Assembly (NCBI GenBank): GCA_963676095.1
Contig: OY781040.1
Coordinates: 186,001 to 250,000 of the forward strand
Source: G963676095 sp963676095
Lineage (GTDB): Bacteria > Bacteroidota > Bacteroidia > Bacteroidales > Prolixibacteraceae
Length of the DNA stretch: 64,000 bases
Direction of reading: 5' to 3'
Below, in pieces: positions 54,401 to 61,955 of the stretch. Within the stretch, counting starts at the first letter, position 1; the number at the start of each line of letters is the position of its first letter. The notes under the pieces are model-generated. The model ran no database searches. It saw only the letters and a list, made by a program, of their open reading frames with translations, and was not told where the DNA came from. Both the position numbers and the translations under genes were made by a program.

Positions 54401-54617
54401 TTGCTGCATTGTTCGTTCCGATTATAAAATCCTGGTCTTCCCAGCCAAAATCATTTTTCAAAAAATCGTTGTACCCAGAAGGTGCCATCGCAAATTCGCG
54501 TGCACTGTCATCGGCTTTACCCAATTGCCATATAATCCTATTCCGGGAAGAACAGGAAATTTGTATACTTATCAGGATAAAAGCCATTATTCTCCGGAAA
54601 ATCGAAAACCAATTCAT
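51474..54617 (-). CDS. GH92 family mannosidase with N-terminal PL4-like domain
   Basis: A 1047-residue lipoprotein (lipobox at Cys22, ISIQISCSS). Residues ~28-205 resemble the carbohydrate-binding C-terminal domain of PL4 rhamnogalacturonan lyases (IWQLGKADDSAREF, WKLIVDLFDC, ITLTSLQGSWLQFDQIRLEG). The GH92 catalytic part runs ~308-1040: GTAHSRWMIAPGPWMPFSMV, GFSHIHEWTLSG, and LGDEDQGQMSAWF near 945 with the base Asp region. The motif normally GNEPSHH reads GNQQSMH, so the general-acid Glu is Gln896. GH92 enzymes are Ca-dependent exo-alpha-mannosidases; this change suggests an activated substrate such as mannose-1-phosphodiesters. It is the last gene of the GntR-led unit. Confidence 0.9.
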   Translation of the reverse strand: MNWFSIFRRIMAFILISIQISCSSRNRIIWQLGKADDSAREFAMAPSGYNDFLKNDFGWEDQDFIIGTNNAAIDWPYVLPGPRDSWGGTSGTAGWRSHVLNILFELKRAPASANWKLIVDLFDCSAEDPPLFKITVNGKPWKYQLEAGSNSSSFPDSSGTGKEKFISVNLDPGLIRPGGNEITLTSLQGSWLQFDQIRLEGPSSARLQKKQSVFIRGVKPADYEIRTDKVNAQPLLVDVEQVKGTPRLDVLLDGEKIFTETVETGRYVFEAPMPAIEKKRESEYKILIDGKIREKGKVVRIPSRLITPSGYVNTMMGTAHSRWMIAPGPWMPFSMVKLSPDNQNSGWQAGYDPIFESIGGFSHIHEWTLSGLLTMPVTGPLVTEVGDQSEPRSGYRSRIDKMTENASLGYYRVHLTDYDVWAELTATTRCGFQRYTFPEGKKARVLLDLKFPSEYGYLLDEVKITRVNDFKVEGYSKQHTPNAWEGGITQEYTVHFVAEFDKPIIHTGVWTEKGVEKDTSGLFVRNSKDAGMYVEFDTGEDRVIQMRTSISYVSTENANKNLQQEIARPFGWNFEKIVAFNRQSWDSLLGRIAIQCDDRREKIRFYTNLYHSFCSRNTYSDVDGSWVDANEQVQHLKDKDQQALGCDAFWNTFWNLNQIWNLVAPEWSNRWVNSELAMYDANGWLAKGPAGMEYIPVMVAEHEIPLIVGAYQMGIRNFDAEKAFRAMKKMQTSPGKAVAGGFAGNRDLVPYMKHHYVPMDEGRFSNSLEYSFDDWTVSQMAKALGKGNDYRLFAERGKWWRNVIDPESGYARLKKADGTWDPDFDPFRSGANFHYVEGNAWQLTCFVPQNIPELANIVGRKRLLERLEWGFEESYKWRYNAPNDQYWDYPVIQGNQQSMHFAFLFNWLGKPWLTQKWSRSIIDRYYGYGLANAYLGDEDQGQMSAWFIMASLGLFQTDGGCKVNPEYEIASPLYPEVEINLGNRFGRGDKFTIVAANASRLNKYVQSAKLNGKLLTDFKFPASELLKGGKLELQMGPNPNLNWGVQY

Positions 54618-54628
54618 ACGCTATTAGT

Positions 54629-56395
54629 TTACTTTAAAAACGCTTTTACAATCATTGCTTCTCTTCCGGATTCGTTGACTATCCTGTACGAACCGGCCGC
54701 CGCCGGGACAACAAAAGTTTCAGCATAATGAAACCGCTGGCGCATCCCGTTTTCCGTTTCCACAATGACGCTTGATCCTTCAACTAAAGAAAGCACCTGA
54801 CACTTATTTCCAGTTTGAATTTTCACACTACTATTAAAATGATAGCGATGAACATCGTAACTGTGCTTTTCATGAGTAGGTAAACGATACAGTTTCCAGT
54901 CATTCCCTTCATCAATCAGGTGCGGTCTTGAAATCAGGGTTTCGGCCACACTGGCCCCGTTACGGTCAAAATACAGATTATCCATTCCCCTCTGGATATT
55001 CAACGGGCGGGGTTTTCCGTCAAGATCAACCCGGAGCCAGTCGTACATTTTGAAGGTAAAAATGTATGGTGTGGTGCTGATTTCCAATACCATATTATCG
55101 GCTCCGGAGCCATGAATGGTCCCGGGAGGGATAAGGAATAAGTCATGCTTATGCGAATCATATACCTGCACGTACCGGGAGATATCTACGTGAACTTTTC
55201 TTTCGAAACTTTTCTCCAATGCATAACGAAATTTCTCCGGATCAATATCTTCCCGGAACCCGAGGTAACATTGGGCATCTTTTTTTGCATCCAGAATATA
55301 ATAAGTCTCTTCCTGTGTAAAGTCTTCACCAAAATGTTTTTTCATATAACCAGCCCGCGGGTGACATTGGACTGACAGGTTTCCCCCTTCCATTGTATCC
55401 AGAAAATCGAAGCGAATAGGAAATTCAATACCGTACTTATAAAAATGTTTACCCAATACAGCTTCACCCTCCTGAAACATCAGACAATCAAATGAAACTT
55501 CAAGTAAGTTGCCATTTTCTTCAAGCAATAGCCCGTTTTCCGGCACAATTAATTCAAACGACCAGGCATAATTAACCACATTCTTGTTCAGTCCACTGAT
55601 CTTTTGTTTGATCCACTGTCCACCCCAGGCTCCCGGTTCAAACCATGGCCTCACCCGAAAGACATTCCGGGCCATTGTTTTCAACGCCATTCTGAGGTCA
55701 TTGCCTTCCATCCAGGTTACTTCATCCGGGCGTTGCCCGTCAAGTAGCAGATTAATCAAGGGGAACAGTTGCTGTTTATGCCTGTTCAGCACAATCCAGT
55801 CGACAAAATAGAAACGTTTATACATTTGCCTGAAATCCGTTGAAACAGAAACTCCCAGGTTGCTGATACTCCCGGCCCTTGCACGAAACTGAAGCTCGTT
55901 TTTGGGCAAATCGATGTATAGCAACACCCCCTTCCAACCAGCCAGTGATGAACCCGGACCAATCAAGATATTAATATCGGCATCAGGATCAGGCATTAAA
56001 TTTTTCAACATGGATGGCACAAAAAAATCGTCCAGACTGATTGTAGCACGAGATCCAAACAAAGGATCATCGCCACCAAGAAAGGGTTTAACAAGGCGTT
56101 CAATTTCATTTTCAGGCTTCATGGCCAAACTGATATCGAACCATTTTACTCTTTTTCCAAACTTCGTCAGTTCTGCGTTTAGTGCCTGCTTGAAATCATC
56201 ATAAAAAATGCCGATGTAACCGTCAATAATAATTTGTCGTTCTTTGATAATCCGGATAGCCAAACTCTTTACGCCAACATTAATATTACCTTCCATCAGC
56301 CTGAAAGTAGGATACAGATCGTATCCCCTTTCGACAATCCCTTCTCTGTGAACCGGCAACAAATATTGGTCTGTTTTCCTTTTCTCACTCATCAT
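54629..56395 (-). CDS. Class I mannose-6-phosphate isomerase-like protein with N-terminal extension
   Basis: 588 residues from the ATG at 56395 (MMSEKRKTDQYL), which overlaps the 3' end of the upstream gene by 11 nt; longer starts lie inside that gene. Residues ~265-588 have cupin PMI motifs: WFEPGAWGGQW, SVQCHPRAGYMKKHFG with zinc ligands Gln/His, and LIPPGTIHGSG. The first ~260 residues (IIIDGYIGIFYDD, ISLDDFFVPSML) look like a nucleoside-kinase fold without a usable Walker A loop. It should interconvert mannose 6-phosphate and fructose 6-phosphate or a related sugar. It is co-transcribed with the two glycosidases, which suits mannose release. Confidence 0.78.
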   Translation of the reverse strand: MMSEKRKTDQYLLPVHREGIVERGYDLYPTFRLMEGNINVGVKSLAIRIIKERQIIIDGYIGIFYDDFKQALNAELTKFGKRVKWFDISLAMKPENEIERLVKPFLGGDDPLFGSRATISLDDFFVPSMLKNLMPDPDADINILIGPGSSLAGWKGVLLYIDLPKNELQFRARAGSISNLGVSVSTDFRQMYKRFYFVDWIVLNRHKQQLFPLINLLLDGQRPDEVTWMEGNDLRMALKTMARNVFRVRPWFEPGAWGGQWIKQKISGLNKNVVNYAWSFELIVPENGLLLEENGNLLEVSFDCLMFQEGEAVLGKHFYKYGIEFPIRFDFLDTMEGGNLSVQCHPRAGYMKKHFGEDFTQEETYYILDAKKDAQCYLGFREDIDPEKFRYALEKSFERKVHVDISRYVQVYDSHKHDLFLIPPGTIHGSGADNMVLEISTTPYIFTFKMYDWLRVDLDGKPRPLNIQRGMDNLYFDRNGASVAETLISRPHLIDEGNDWKLYRLPTHEKHSYDVHRYHFNSSVKIQTGNKCQVLSLVEGSSVIVETENGMRQRFHYAETFVVPAAAGSYRIVNESGREAMIVKAFLK

Positions 56396-57689
56396 TCCTA
56401 TTTTTAGAAACAGCTTTCTCGAGCATTTCAATAGCAACAAACAACACGCCGGCAGATCCTCTGAATGTTCCTGATCCATGTGGCTCGTTATTTACCGAAT
56501 ACCATTCGTAAAAACCATTATTTTTCATTACCCTCTCCATCATTGGAATAAGCAAATTATAAGCATCTTCCAGAAAACCATTTTTTACCAATTGCTGGAT
56601 CATCCTTCCGCCAAACCAGGTCCAGTCACCGCCATTCTGATAACCATACGGATACATCCCCTTATTTTTAAAAAAACCTTCAGGATAAGGGGGATAAAGC
56701 GTTAACCCGATTGATCCGGCACCTGCAGCAGTGACATCAGTTATCATTTTCATTAATGATGCGTTGATCTCATCCCTGGAAAGTAGTCCTGCTTCAATCG
56801 CCACGGCTGTTCCTCCATGGTAAAAAATCTTATTTTCGTCGAATCCGGTGGGGAATGGAGACCGATTCAGATAAATATGAGGAATAAACTTCTGTGCCTC
56901 TTTATCCCATAAATATTTCCTGCAGTTTTCGTACACCTTCATCCGGATTGGTTCCCATTTATCCTTTTCTGCAGGCAACAACTCAGTGAGGTCATTCAAG
57001 GCAATAATAAACATGGCATTATCATAAATATCGATAGCCCGATGGGTCTGGTCATCGATCCTCACTCCCCAATCGCTTTCCGGTTGTATATCGCCCCAAT
57101 CGGCGGTAGTGGCCCCCCAGATCAGTCCGTATTTTTCCGAGAATCGGTATTCCATCAGAAAGCCCATGGCCTGGTCCATACGTTCGGAGACTGTTTTATC
57201 TCCCACTTTTTCATCAAGGATTGATTGGTCACCGGTTGTCTGGACATATTTGTAAACTGCCTGTATCAGTGAACTCTCCTGATCGGTTTCAACGGTATTT
57301 TTATGTCCGGCATACTGCGGGGCCAGGTCAGAATATATGTAATCATAGCCAACGTTGGCTTTGTCTCTTGGGACAAAACCATCTATAATATTTCCATCAT
57401 CGCCCTGCATCCGGAAAAAAACAAGCAGGTTTTCCTTTAATTCTTTCTGAGGATAGACCTTTGCTGCCAGTTCGATAAAAGTATTGTAATCACGGATCCA
57501 TACTTCCCTGTAACCATCGCCTGCATTGAACCCGTTTTTTATAACTTCAAGCGCTTTGGCCTGGGTAAAAGCAAGCGACTTATCATTTTTAATTTTTTCA
57601 GCCAGGTCTGTACTATTCTTTTTATTTGCTGAATAGCAAGCCGTCAAACTCCCGGCTATAAATAACAGGAAAACGATTTTCTTCATCAT
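56385..57689 (-). CDS. Six-hairpin (alpha/alpha)6 glycosidase, lipoprotein
   Basis: A 434-residue lipoprotein (Cys18 in AGSLTACYSA). The fold is helical with repeated Asp/Glu/Trp motifs of toroid glycosidases: REVWIRDYNTFIELA (Trp64, Asp67), TVETDQESSLIQAVY, IWGATTADWGDIQPE, YDNAMFIIALNDL, and YQNGGDWTWFGGRMI. It resembles the GH63/GH125-like clan, but the exact family could not be decided by eye. In this operon it probably removes terminal sugars from the same alpha-mannoside substrate. It starts at the last base of the GntR stop codon and overlaps the PMI-like gene. Confidence 0.72.
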   Translation of the reverse strand: MMKKIVFLLFIAGSLTACYSANKKNSTDLAEKIKNDKSLAFTQAKALEVIKNGFNAGDGYREVWIRDYNTFIELAAKVYPQKELKENLLVFFRMQGDDGNIIDGFVPRDKANVGYDYIYSDLAPQYAGHKNTVETDQESSLIQAVYKYVQTTGDQSILDEKVGDKTVSERMDQAMGFLMEYRFSEKYGLIWGATTADWGDIQPESDWGVRIDDQTHRAIDIYDNAMFIIALNDLTELLPAEKDKWEPIRMKVYENCRKYLWDKEAQKFIPHIYLNRSPFPTGFDENKIFYHGGTAVAIEAGLLSRDEINASLMKMITDVTAAGAGSIGLTLYPPYPEGFFKNKGMYPYGYQNGGDWTWFGGRMIQQLVKNGFLEDAYNLLIPMMERVMKNNGFYEWYSVNNEPHGSGTFRGSAGVLFVAIEMLEKAVSKNRNDE

Positions 57690-58417
57690 TATCTTTTTAT
57701 GTCAATTGAATACGTAAACCTGTCAGCACGATAAAAACCGATATTGTATTCCAGTGGCCTGTCTCCCGGATCGAAAACGAAACGTTCCCGGACCAAAACG
57801 GCTTCACCCTTTTTTATCTGCAATCGTTTGGCCATAATCCCAGACGCAAGACGGGCCTTAATCCTTTCTTTCGACAGCGATGGAACGACATGATAGTCAT
57901 TTTCCATGATCTCATACAAGGGACGGGTAAAATCCTCATTCCCGGTCAGACCGGTCCTCGGGTGAAAGTAACTCTCGAAATAGACAAAAGGTCCCTCCTC
58001 GTCCCCCCGTAACCGACTTAGTTTAAAAACAACGGTATTCAAATTGATATTGAAAAACGAAGCTATTTTTTCTTCGACCTCAATCCATTCGGTTCGCAGG
58101 TCGAAGTTCCTGAACTTTATCCCCCGGTCATTCATCTCCTGGGTGAAACTATGCCAGAGCTGCAGCTGTGTTGTCATCGATTTCTGAGCAACCCTCGTCC
58201 CAATTCCTTTTTTCCGGATTAATAATCCCTCGTATTCCAGCTTATTGGTAGCCTGCCTGAGCGTGTTTCTTGAAATCCCCAGTTTCCCCGCTAATTCAAC
58301 TTCTTTTGGAAGAAAACCGCCATCGCGGTATTCTGGAAGTTCAATCAACTCTCTGAGTAAATTCTCAACCTGTGCATGCAACGGGACAGGACTGCTATGG
58401 TCAATTTTTAGATTCAT
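57689..58417 (-). CDS. GntR/HutC family regulator with UTRA domain
   Basis: A 242-residue repressor-type protein. Winged helix at ~10-80 (PKEVELAGKLGISRNTLRQATNKLEYEGLL), followed by a UTRA effector domain (~95-240: FKLSRLRGDEEGPFVYFESYFHP, VLVRERFVFDPGDRPLEYNIGFYRADRF). UTRA domains bind sugar phosphates. It heads the leftward glycosidase operon and its TAA overlaps the next start, so it most likely controls this operon and the divergent susCD. A TATGTTTGAACATA palindrome lies 8 bp before its start codon. Confidence 0.92.
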   Translation of the reverse strand: MNLKIDHSSPVPLHAQVENLLRELIELPEYRDGGFLPKEVELAGKLGISRNTLRQATNKLEYEGLLIRKKGIGTRVAQKSMTTQLQLWHSFTQEMNDRGIKFRNFDLRTEWIEVEEKIASFFNINLNTVVFKLSRLRGDEEGPFVYFESYFHPRTGLTGNEDFTRPLYEIMENDYHVVPSLSKERIKARLASGIMAKRLQIKKGEAVLVRERFVFDPGDRPLEYNIGFYRADRFTYSIDIKR

Positions 58418-58424
58418 ATGTTGA

Positions 58425-58438
58425 TATGTTTGAACATA
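58425..58438. promoter_or_regulatory. Probable GntR operator palindrome
   Basis: TATGTT-TG-AACATA, exact 6-bp arms with a 2-bp centre, 8 bp upstream of the gntR start codon. Its length and symmetry suit HutC-type regulators, and its position would block transcription or initiation of the gntR operon. Confidence 0.6.
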
Positions 58439-58760
58439 CTAATTAACAGATAAAATCTCAAAAAGAAAAATGTTACCTGAAAAAATTTATCCGGTTTTAA
58501 CGACCGGGAATATTCTTGTCCCTAAAACACAGAAGCCTTATCCCTGACTAAGCAGCACTATAAATCAATTAAAAAATGATTACATATTGATCAATAAATG
58601 ATTAACGATTAAAATTGTCCTCCTTTTTTGTAATAATAATCCTCCTCTGGAAGGATTTATCCCCCTTTTTAGTAATATATCTTCACCTCAAGGCTTCTAT
58701 TAAACCATACTTTCGGAAAGTTAATTTATTGGACTTATTACCTAATTCAAAAAAGGAAGT
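58439..58760. promoter_or_regulatory. Control region between gntR and susC
   Basis: No ORF. It contains a 12-bp palindrome TATTGATCAATA (58585-58596) and an imperfect direct repeat CC-TTTTT-n-GTAATA at 58622-58634 and 58664-58677. TACTTTCG near 58711 is one base off TAnnTTTG and could serve susC. No second copy of the gntR palindrome was found here. Confidence 0.45.
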
Positions 58761-61700
58761 ATGAAAAATTTTGTTACAATGCTATTGTTGATGCTTATCC
58801 CGTTTTTAGGTATTTCACAGACAAAACTTACGGGAAAAGTATCGGACAAAGCGAATGAGCCGCTGATTGGTGCAAGTGTTTTTGTAAAAGGGACCTCTAC
58901 CGGAACCGTTACCGATTTGAATGGTAACTTTTCGCTCGAGACAGACATGGCAAGTGGCATGCTTGTTATTTCTTTTATTGGCTATAAAAGTCTCGAAGAA
59001 AGTTTCAACTCCTCAAAACAGTTCAGCTTGGTATTGGAAGAAGAAAATACCGGTTTGAATGAGGTTGTGGTATTGGGTTATGGTGCCAGTACCCGTAAAC
59101 AAGACTTGTCCGCTTCGGTAGGTGTCATCAACAATACCGATGAGTTAGTTGCTCGTCCCGTAACCTCTACGGAAAGTATGCTTCAGGGACAATTAGCCGG
59201 AGTTACGGTCAGTGCAAACGGCGGAGACCCGACGTCTACTCCATCCATTGTAATCCGGGGACAGGGTTCGCAAAAGGATAAGGTACTTTGGGTGGTCGAT
59301 GGGGTGCCTGGCGCTCCCATCGCGTCGACAGACGACATTGAATCCATCGTTGTTTTAAAAGATGCTGCCTCGGCCGCTATTTATGGCGCAAATTCCGGTG
59401 CAGGAGGCGTTATCCTGGTAACAACAAAGAAAGCCAAAAATGGTGAACCTTCTCTTAGTTATGATGCGATATTCGGGATGCGCCAGGCGACAAACCTTCC
59501 TCAGTCACTTACCGCGGAACAAGAAATTGAAATGAACAAAACGGCTTATGCCAATGCCGGCCTCTCACTCCCTACAGGTTGGGATACAAGCGTTAACCCA
59601 TGGATTGCGACCACCCGTACCGACTGGATCGATGCCATATTCCGCACGGCCCTGTATCAACGCCACAATATTGCTTTAAATACAGGTACCAATAGTTTTA
59701 AGCATCGTATATCTTTAGCCTACGATGATGACGAAGGTACATTGATTGACACATACAGCAAAGCGCTTACAATGCGTTATAACAGTAGTTTTCAACTGAA
59801 CAAATGGGTAACCGTCAACGAAGATTTTGTCTGGAAAAATACAACGAGCCGCGGCACGAATACTTCAAGCGCCTATTCCGGGGTAATTCTTTCAGCTCTT
59901 TACATGCCCCGCAGTGCAACGGTTTATAATCCGATCGACGGTTCGTACGGAGGTACCACCACCGAAGATCCCGATTACATTGCAAAATATGGTTCGAATT
60001 ACTCAGATATTCATGGCGACGTCATCAACCCGGTGCGAACGCTCAAGGCCGACAATAATTACAACAAAACGAGCAACACCTGGTCAACCACCAGCCTCGA
60101 AATAGCCAACATTATCGAAGGGCTCAAATTCACAAGCCGGTTCACTTATAACCTGGAAAGCAATTATTATAAAAATTTCAGCCCTATACGCGATGAGGTG
60201 GGTAAACCCAATACGTCGAACAGCCTCGACGAAACGACCTATCGCGCCGACACCTGGAAGACCGAAAATACACTGACTTACGACCGCACTTTCGGCAATC
60301 ATACGATAAGCGCATTGCTTTCCACAACTGCCGACCATTATGAACAACGCGGGTTTAGCGCTTCAGGAACGGATTTTGCTGATGAATCGGAAACACTGCA
60401 ATATCTTGCTTATGCCGGGTCCACCTCAGCATCAGATTATCTTACCGGACCCGATGCTAATGTTTCCCTTATTTCCCGTTTGGCTTATTCGTTTAACGAC
60501 CGCTATTTTGTTACCGCTTCATGGCGCCGCGACTATGCAGGGCGTTTACCAAAAGAAAACAATTACGGCGATTTTCCGGCAGCAACGGCAGCATGGAAAA
60601 TTTCAAATGAAAAGTTCTTTAAAAAGAGTGATCTGGTATCTCTGCTCAAATTCCGTGCATCATGGGGACGTATCGGCAATGTAAATTCAATAGACAATAA
60701 TTATAAGTCGGCTACTCTTGGAAAGGATGAAAATACGGGTAATGAATCAGGACAGTATGGAGTAACAGCGGGTGAAAAATGGGGTACGGCTGTATATAAT
60801 TATTTAGCATTCAATCCGGATCTTACATGGGAGACTTCCGAACAAACTGATTTCGGACTGGATGCTGAACTCTTCAGAAGACGTTTGTCCCTGTCGCTCG
60901 ACTATTTCGAAAAACGCACGTTTAACCTGATCCAGAAACAGACCATGGATTGGCCTTCAACCATTGGTCTTGATGCGATGTATATCAACCAGGGAGCAAT
61001 ACGTAACCGCGGTTTCGAATTACAGGCCAACTGGTCCGGCCGGATCAATAAGGACCTCTCTTATTTCGTGTCGGGGAACTTTTCAACCTTGAAAAACTGG
61101 GTTTCGGATATAGGGACTAAAAACTCCGACGGCACTCCGGGTGTCTGGCAGTTTGGCCCGACAGGTAACGGAGAAACAGGTGATGGCTCATGGCGCAATC
61201 TCCCTTATATGTACCAGACGACGGAAGGGAAGCCGATTTATTCGTATTACTTAATTAAAACAGATGGCATTTTCAAAACAGATGAAGAGGCAGCCGCTTA
61301 TGTTGATAAAGATGGTAACCGGATACAGCCTGATGCCGTAGCCGGCGATTTGAAATTTGTGGACTACGATGGAGACGGTACTATTAATACTTCTAAAGAC
61401 CGTCAATATTGTGGCAGCGCAGCTCCAAAAACGACCTACGCCTTTACGCTCGGCATTTCATATAAAAAGCTTTCGGTGAGTGCCATGTTCCAGGGCGTAG
61501 GCGGGGCACAGGCATTGAATGTGGTCAAGTCTATGACATTGAGTGCTGTGGAAGGAAACTTCAACCGTTCCAATGAAATACTTAACGCATGGAGTTCCAC
61601 CAATACCAAATCCAATATTCCCCGTCTGTCCAAATCCGATCCAAACGGAAACTTTTCCACTCCGTCGGATTGGTACCTGGAAAATGCTTCCTACCTGCGT

Positions 61701-61916
61701 TTTAAAAACCTGACAATTTCTTATGACATGACGGACCTGCTCCGCAAATGTCCTTCCCTTGACAAACGCAACAGCAGCATGTCGGTCTACTTTAGCGGGG
61801 AAAACCTGTACACGTTCACAAACTATTCCGGCATAGATCCAGAAGTCGGTGGCTATGACACAATGACCTATCCGGTATCACGTGTTCTTTCTTTAGGAGT
61901 GAAAATAACCTACTAA
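58761..61916 (+). CDS. SusC/RagA family TonB-linked outer membrane transporter
   Basis: 1051 residues. Signal peptide FVTMLLLMLIPFLGISQ, a CarboxypepD-like domain (~20-105, KLTGKVSDKANEPLIGASVFVKG), the TonB-box/plug (~105-230: LNEVVVLGYGASTRKQDLS, SIVIRGQGS, VLWVVDGVPG, VVLKDAASAAIYGA), and a 22-strand barrel ending SLGVKITY. It imports oligosaccharides across the outer membrane with the SusD partner encoded 39 nt downstream. It lacks a STN sensor domain, so regulation by an anti-sigma relay is unlikely; the divergent GntR protein is the likelier regulator. Confidence 0.96.
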   Translation: MKNFVTMLLLMLIPFLGISQTKLTGKVSDKANEPLIGASVFVKGTSTGTVTDLNGNFSLETDMASGMLVISFIGYKSLEESFNSSKQFSLVLEEENTGLNEVVVLGYGASTRKQDLSASVGVINNTDELVARPVTSTESMLQGQLAGVTVSANGGDPTSTPSIVIRGQGSQKDKVLWVVDGVPGAPIASTDDIESIVVLKDAASAAIYGANSGAGGVILVTTKKAKNGEPSLSYDAIFGMRQATNLPQSLTAEQEIEMNKTAYANAGLSLPTGWDTSVNPWIATTRTDWIDAIFRTALYQRHNIALNTGTNSFKHRISLAYDDDEGTLIDTYSKALTMRYNSSFQLNKWVTVNEDFVWKNTTSRGTNTSSAYSGVILSALYMPRSATVYNPIDGSYGGTTTEDPDYIAKYGSNYSDIHGDVINPVRTLKADNNYNKTSNTWSTTSLEIANIIEGLKFTSRFTYNLESNYYKNFSPIRDEVGKPNTSNSLDETTYRADTWKTENTLTYDRTFGNHTISALLSTTADHYEQRGFSASGTDFADESETLQYLAYAGSTSASDYLTGPDANVSLISRLAYSFNDRYFVTASWRRDYAGRLPKENNYGDFPAATAAWKISNEKFFKKSDLVSLLKFRASWGRIGNVNSIDNNYKSATLGKDENTGNESGQYGVTAGEKWGTAVYNYLAFNPDLTWETSEQTDFGLDAELFRRRLSLSLDYFEKRTFNLIQKQTMDWPSTIGLDAMYINQGAIRNRGFELQANWSGRINKDLSYFVSGNFSTLKNWVSDIGTKNSDGTPGVWQFGPTGNGETGDGSWRNLPYMYQTTEGKPIYSYYLIKTDGIFKTDEEAAAYVDKDGNRIQPDAVAGDLKFVDYDGDGTINTSKDRQYCGSAAPKTTYAFTLGISYKKLSVSAMFQGVGGAQALNVVKSMTLSAVEGNFNRSNEILNAWSSTNTKSNIPRLSKSDPNGNFSTPSDWYLENASYLRFKNLTISYDMTDLLRKCPSLDKRNSSMSVYFSGENLYTFTNYSGIDPEVGGYDTMTYPVSRVLSLGVKITY

Positions 61917-61955
61917 TGAGCACAAACGGCAATTAAAATCAAATAACAAAAGATT

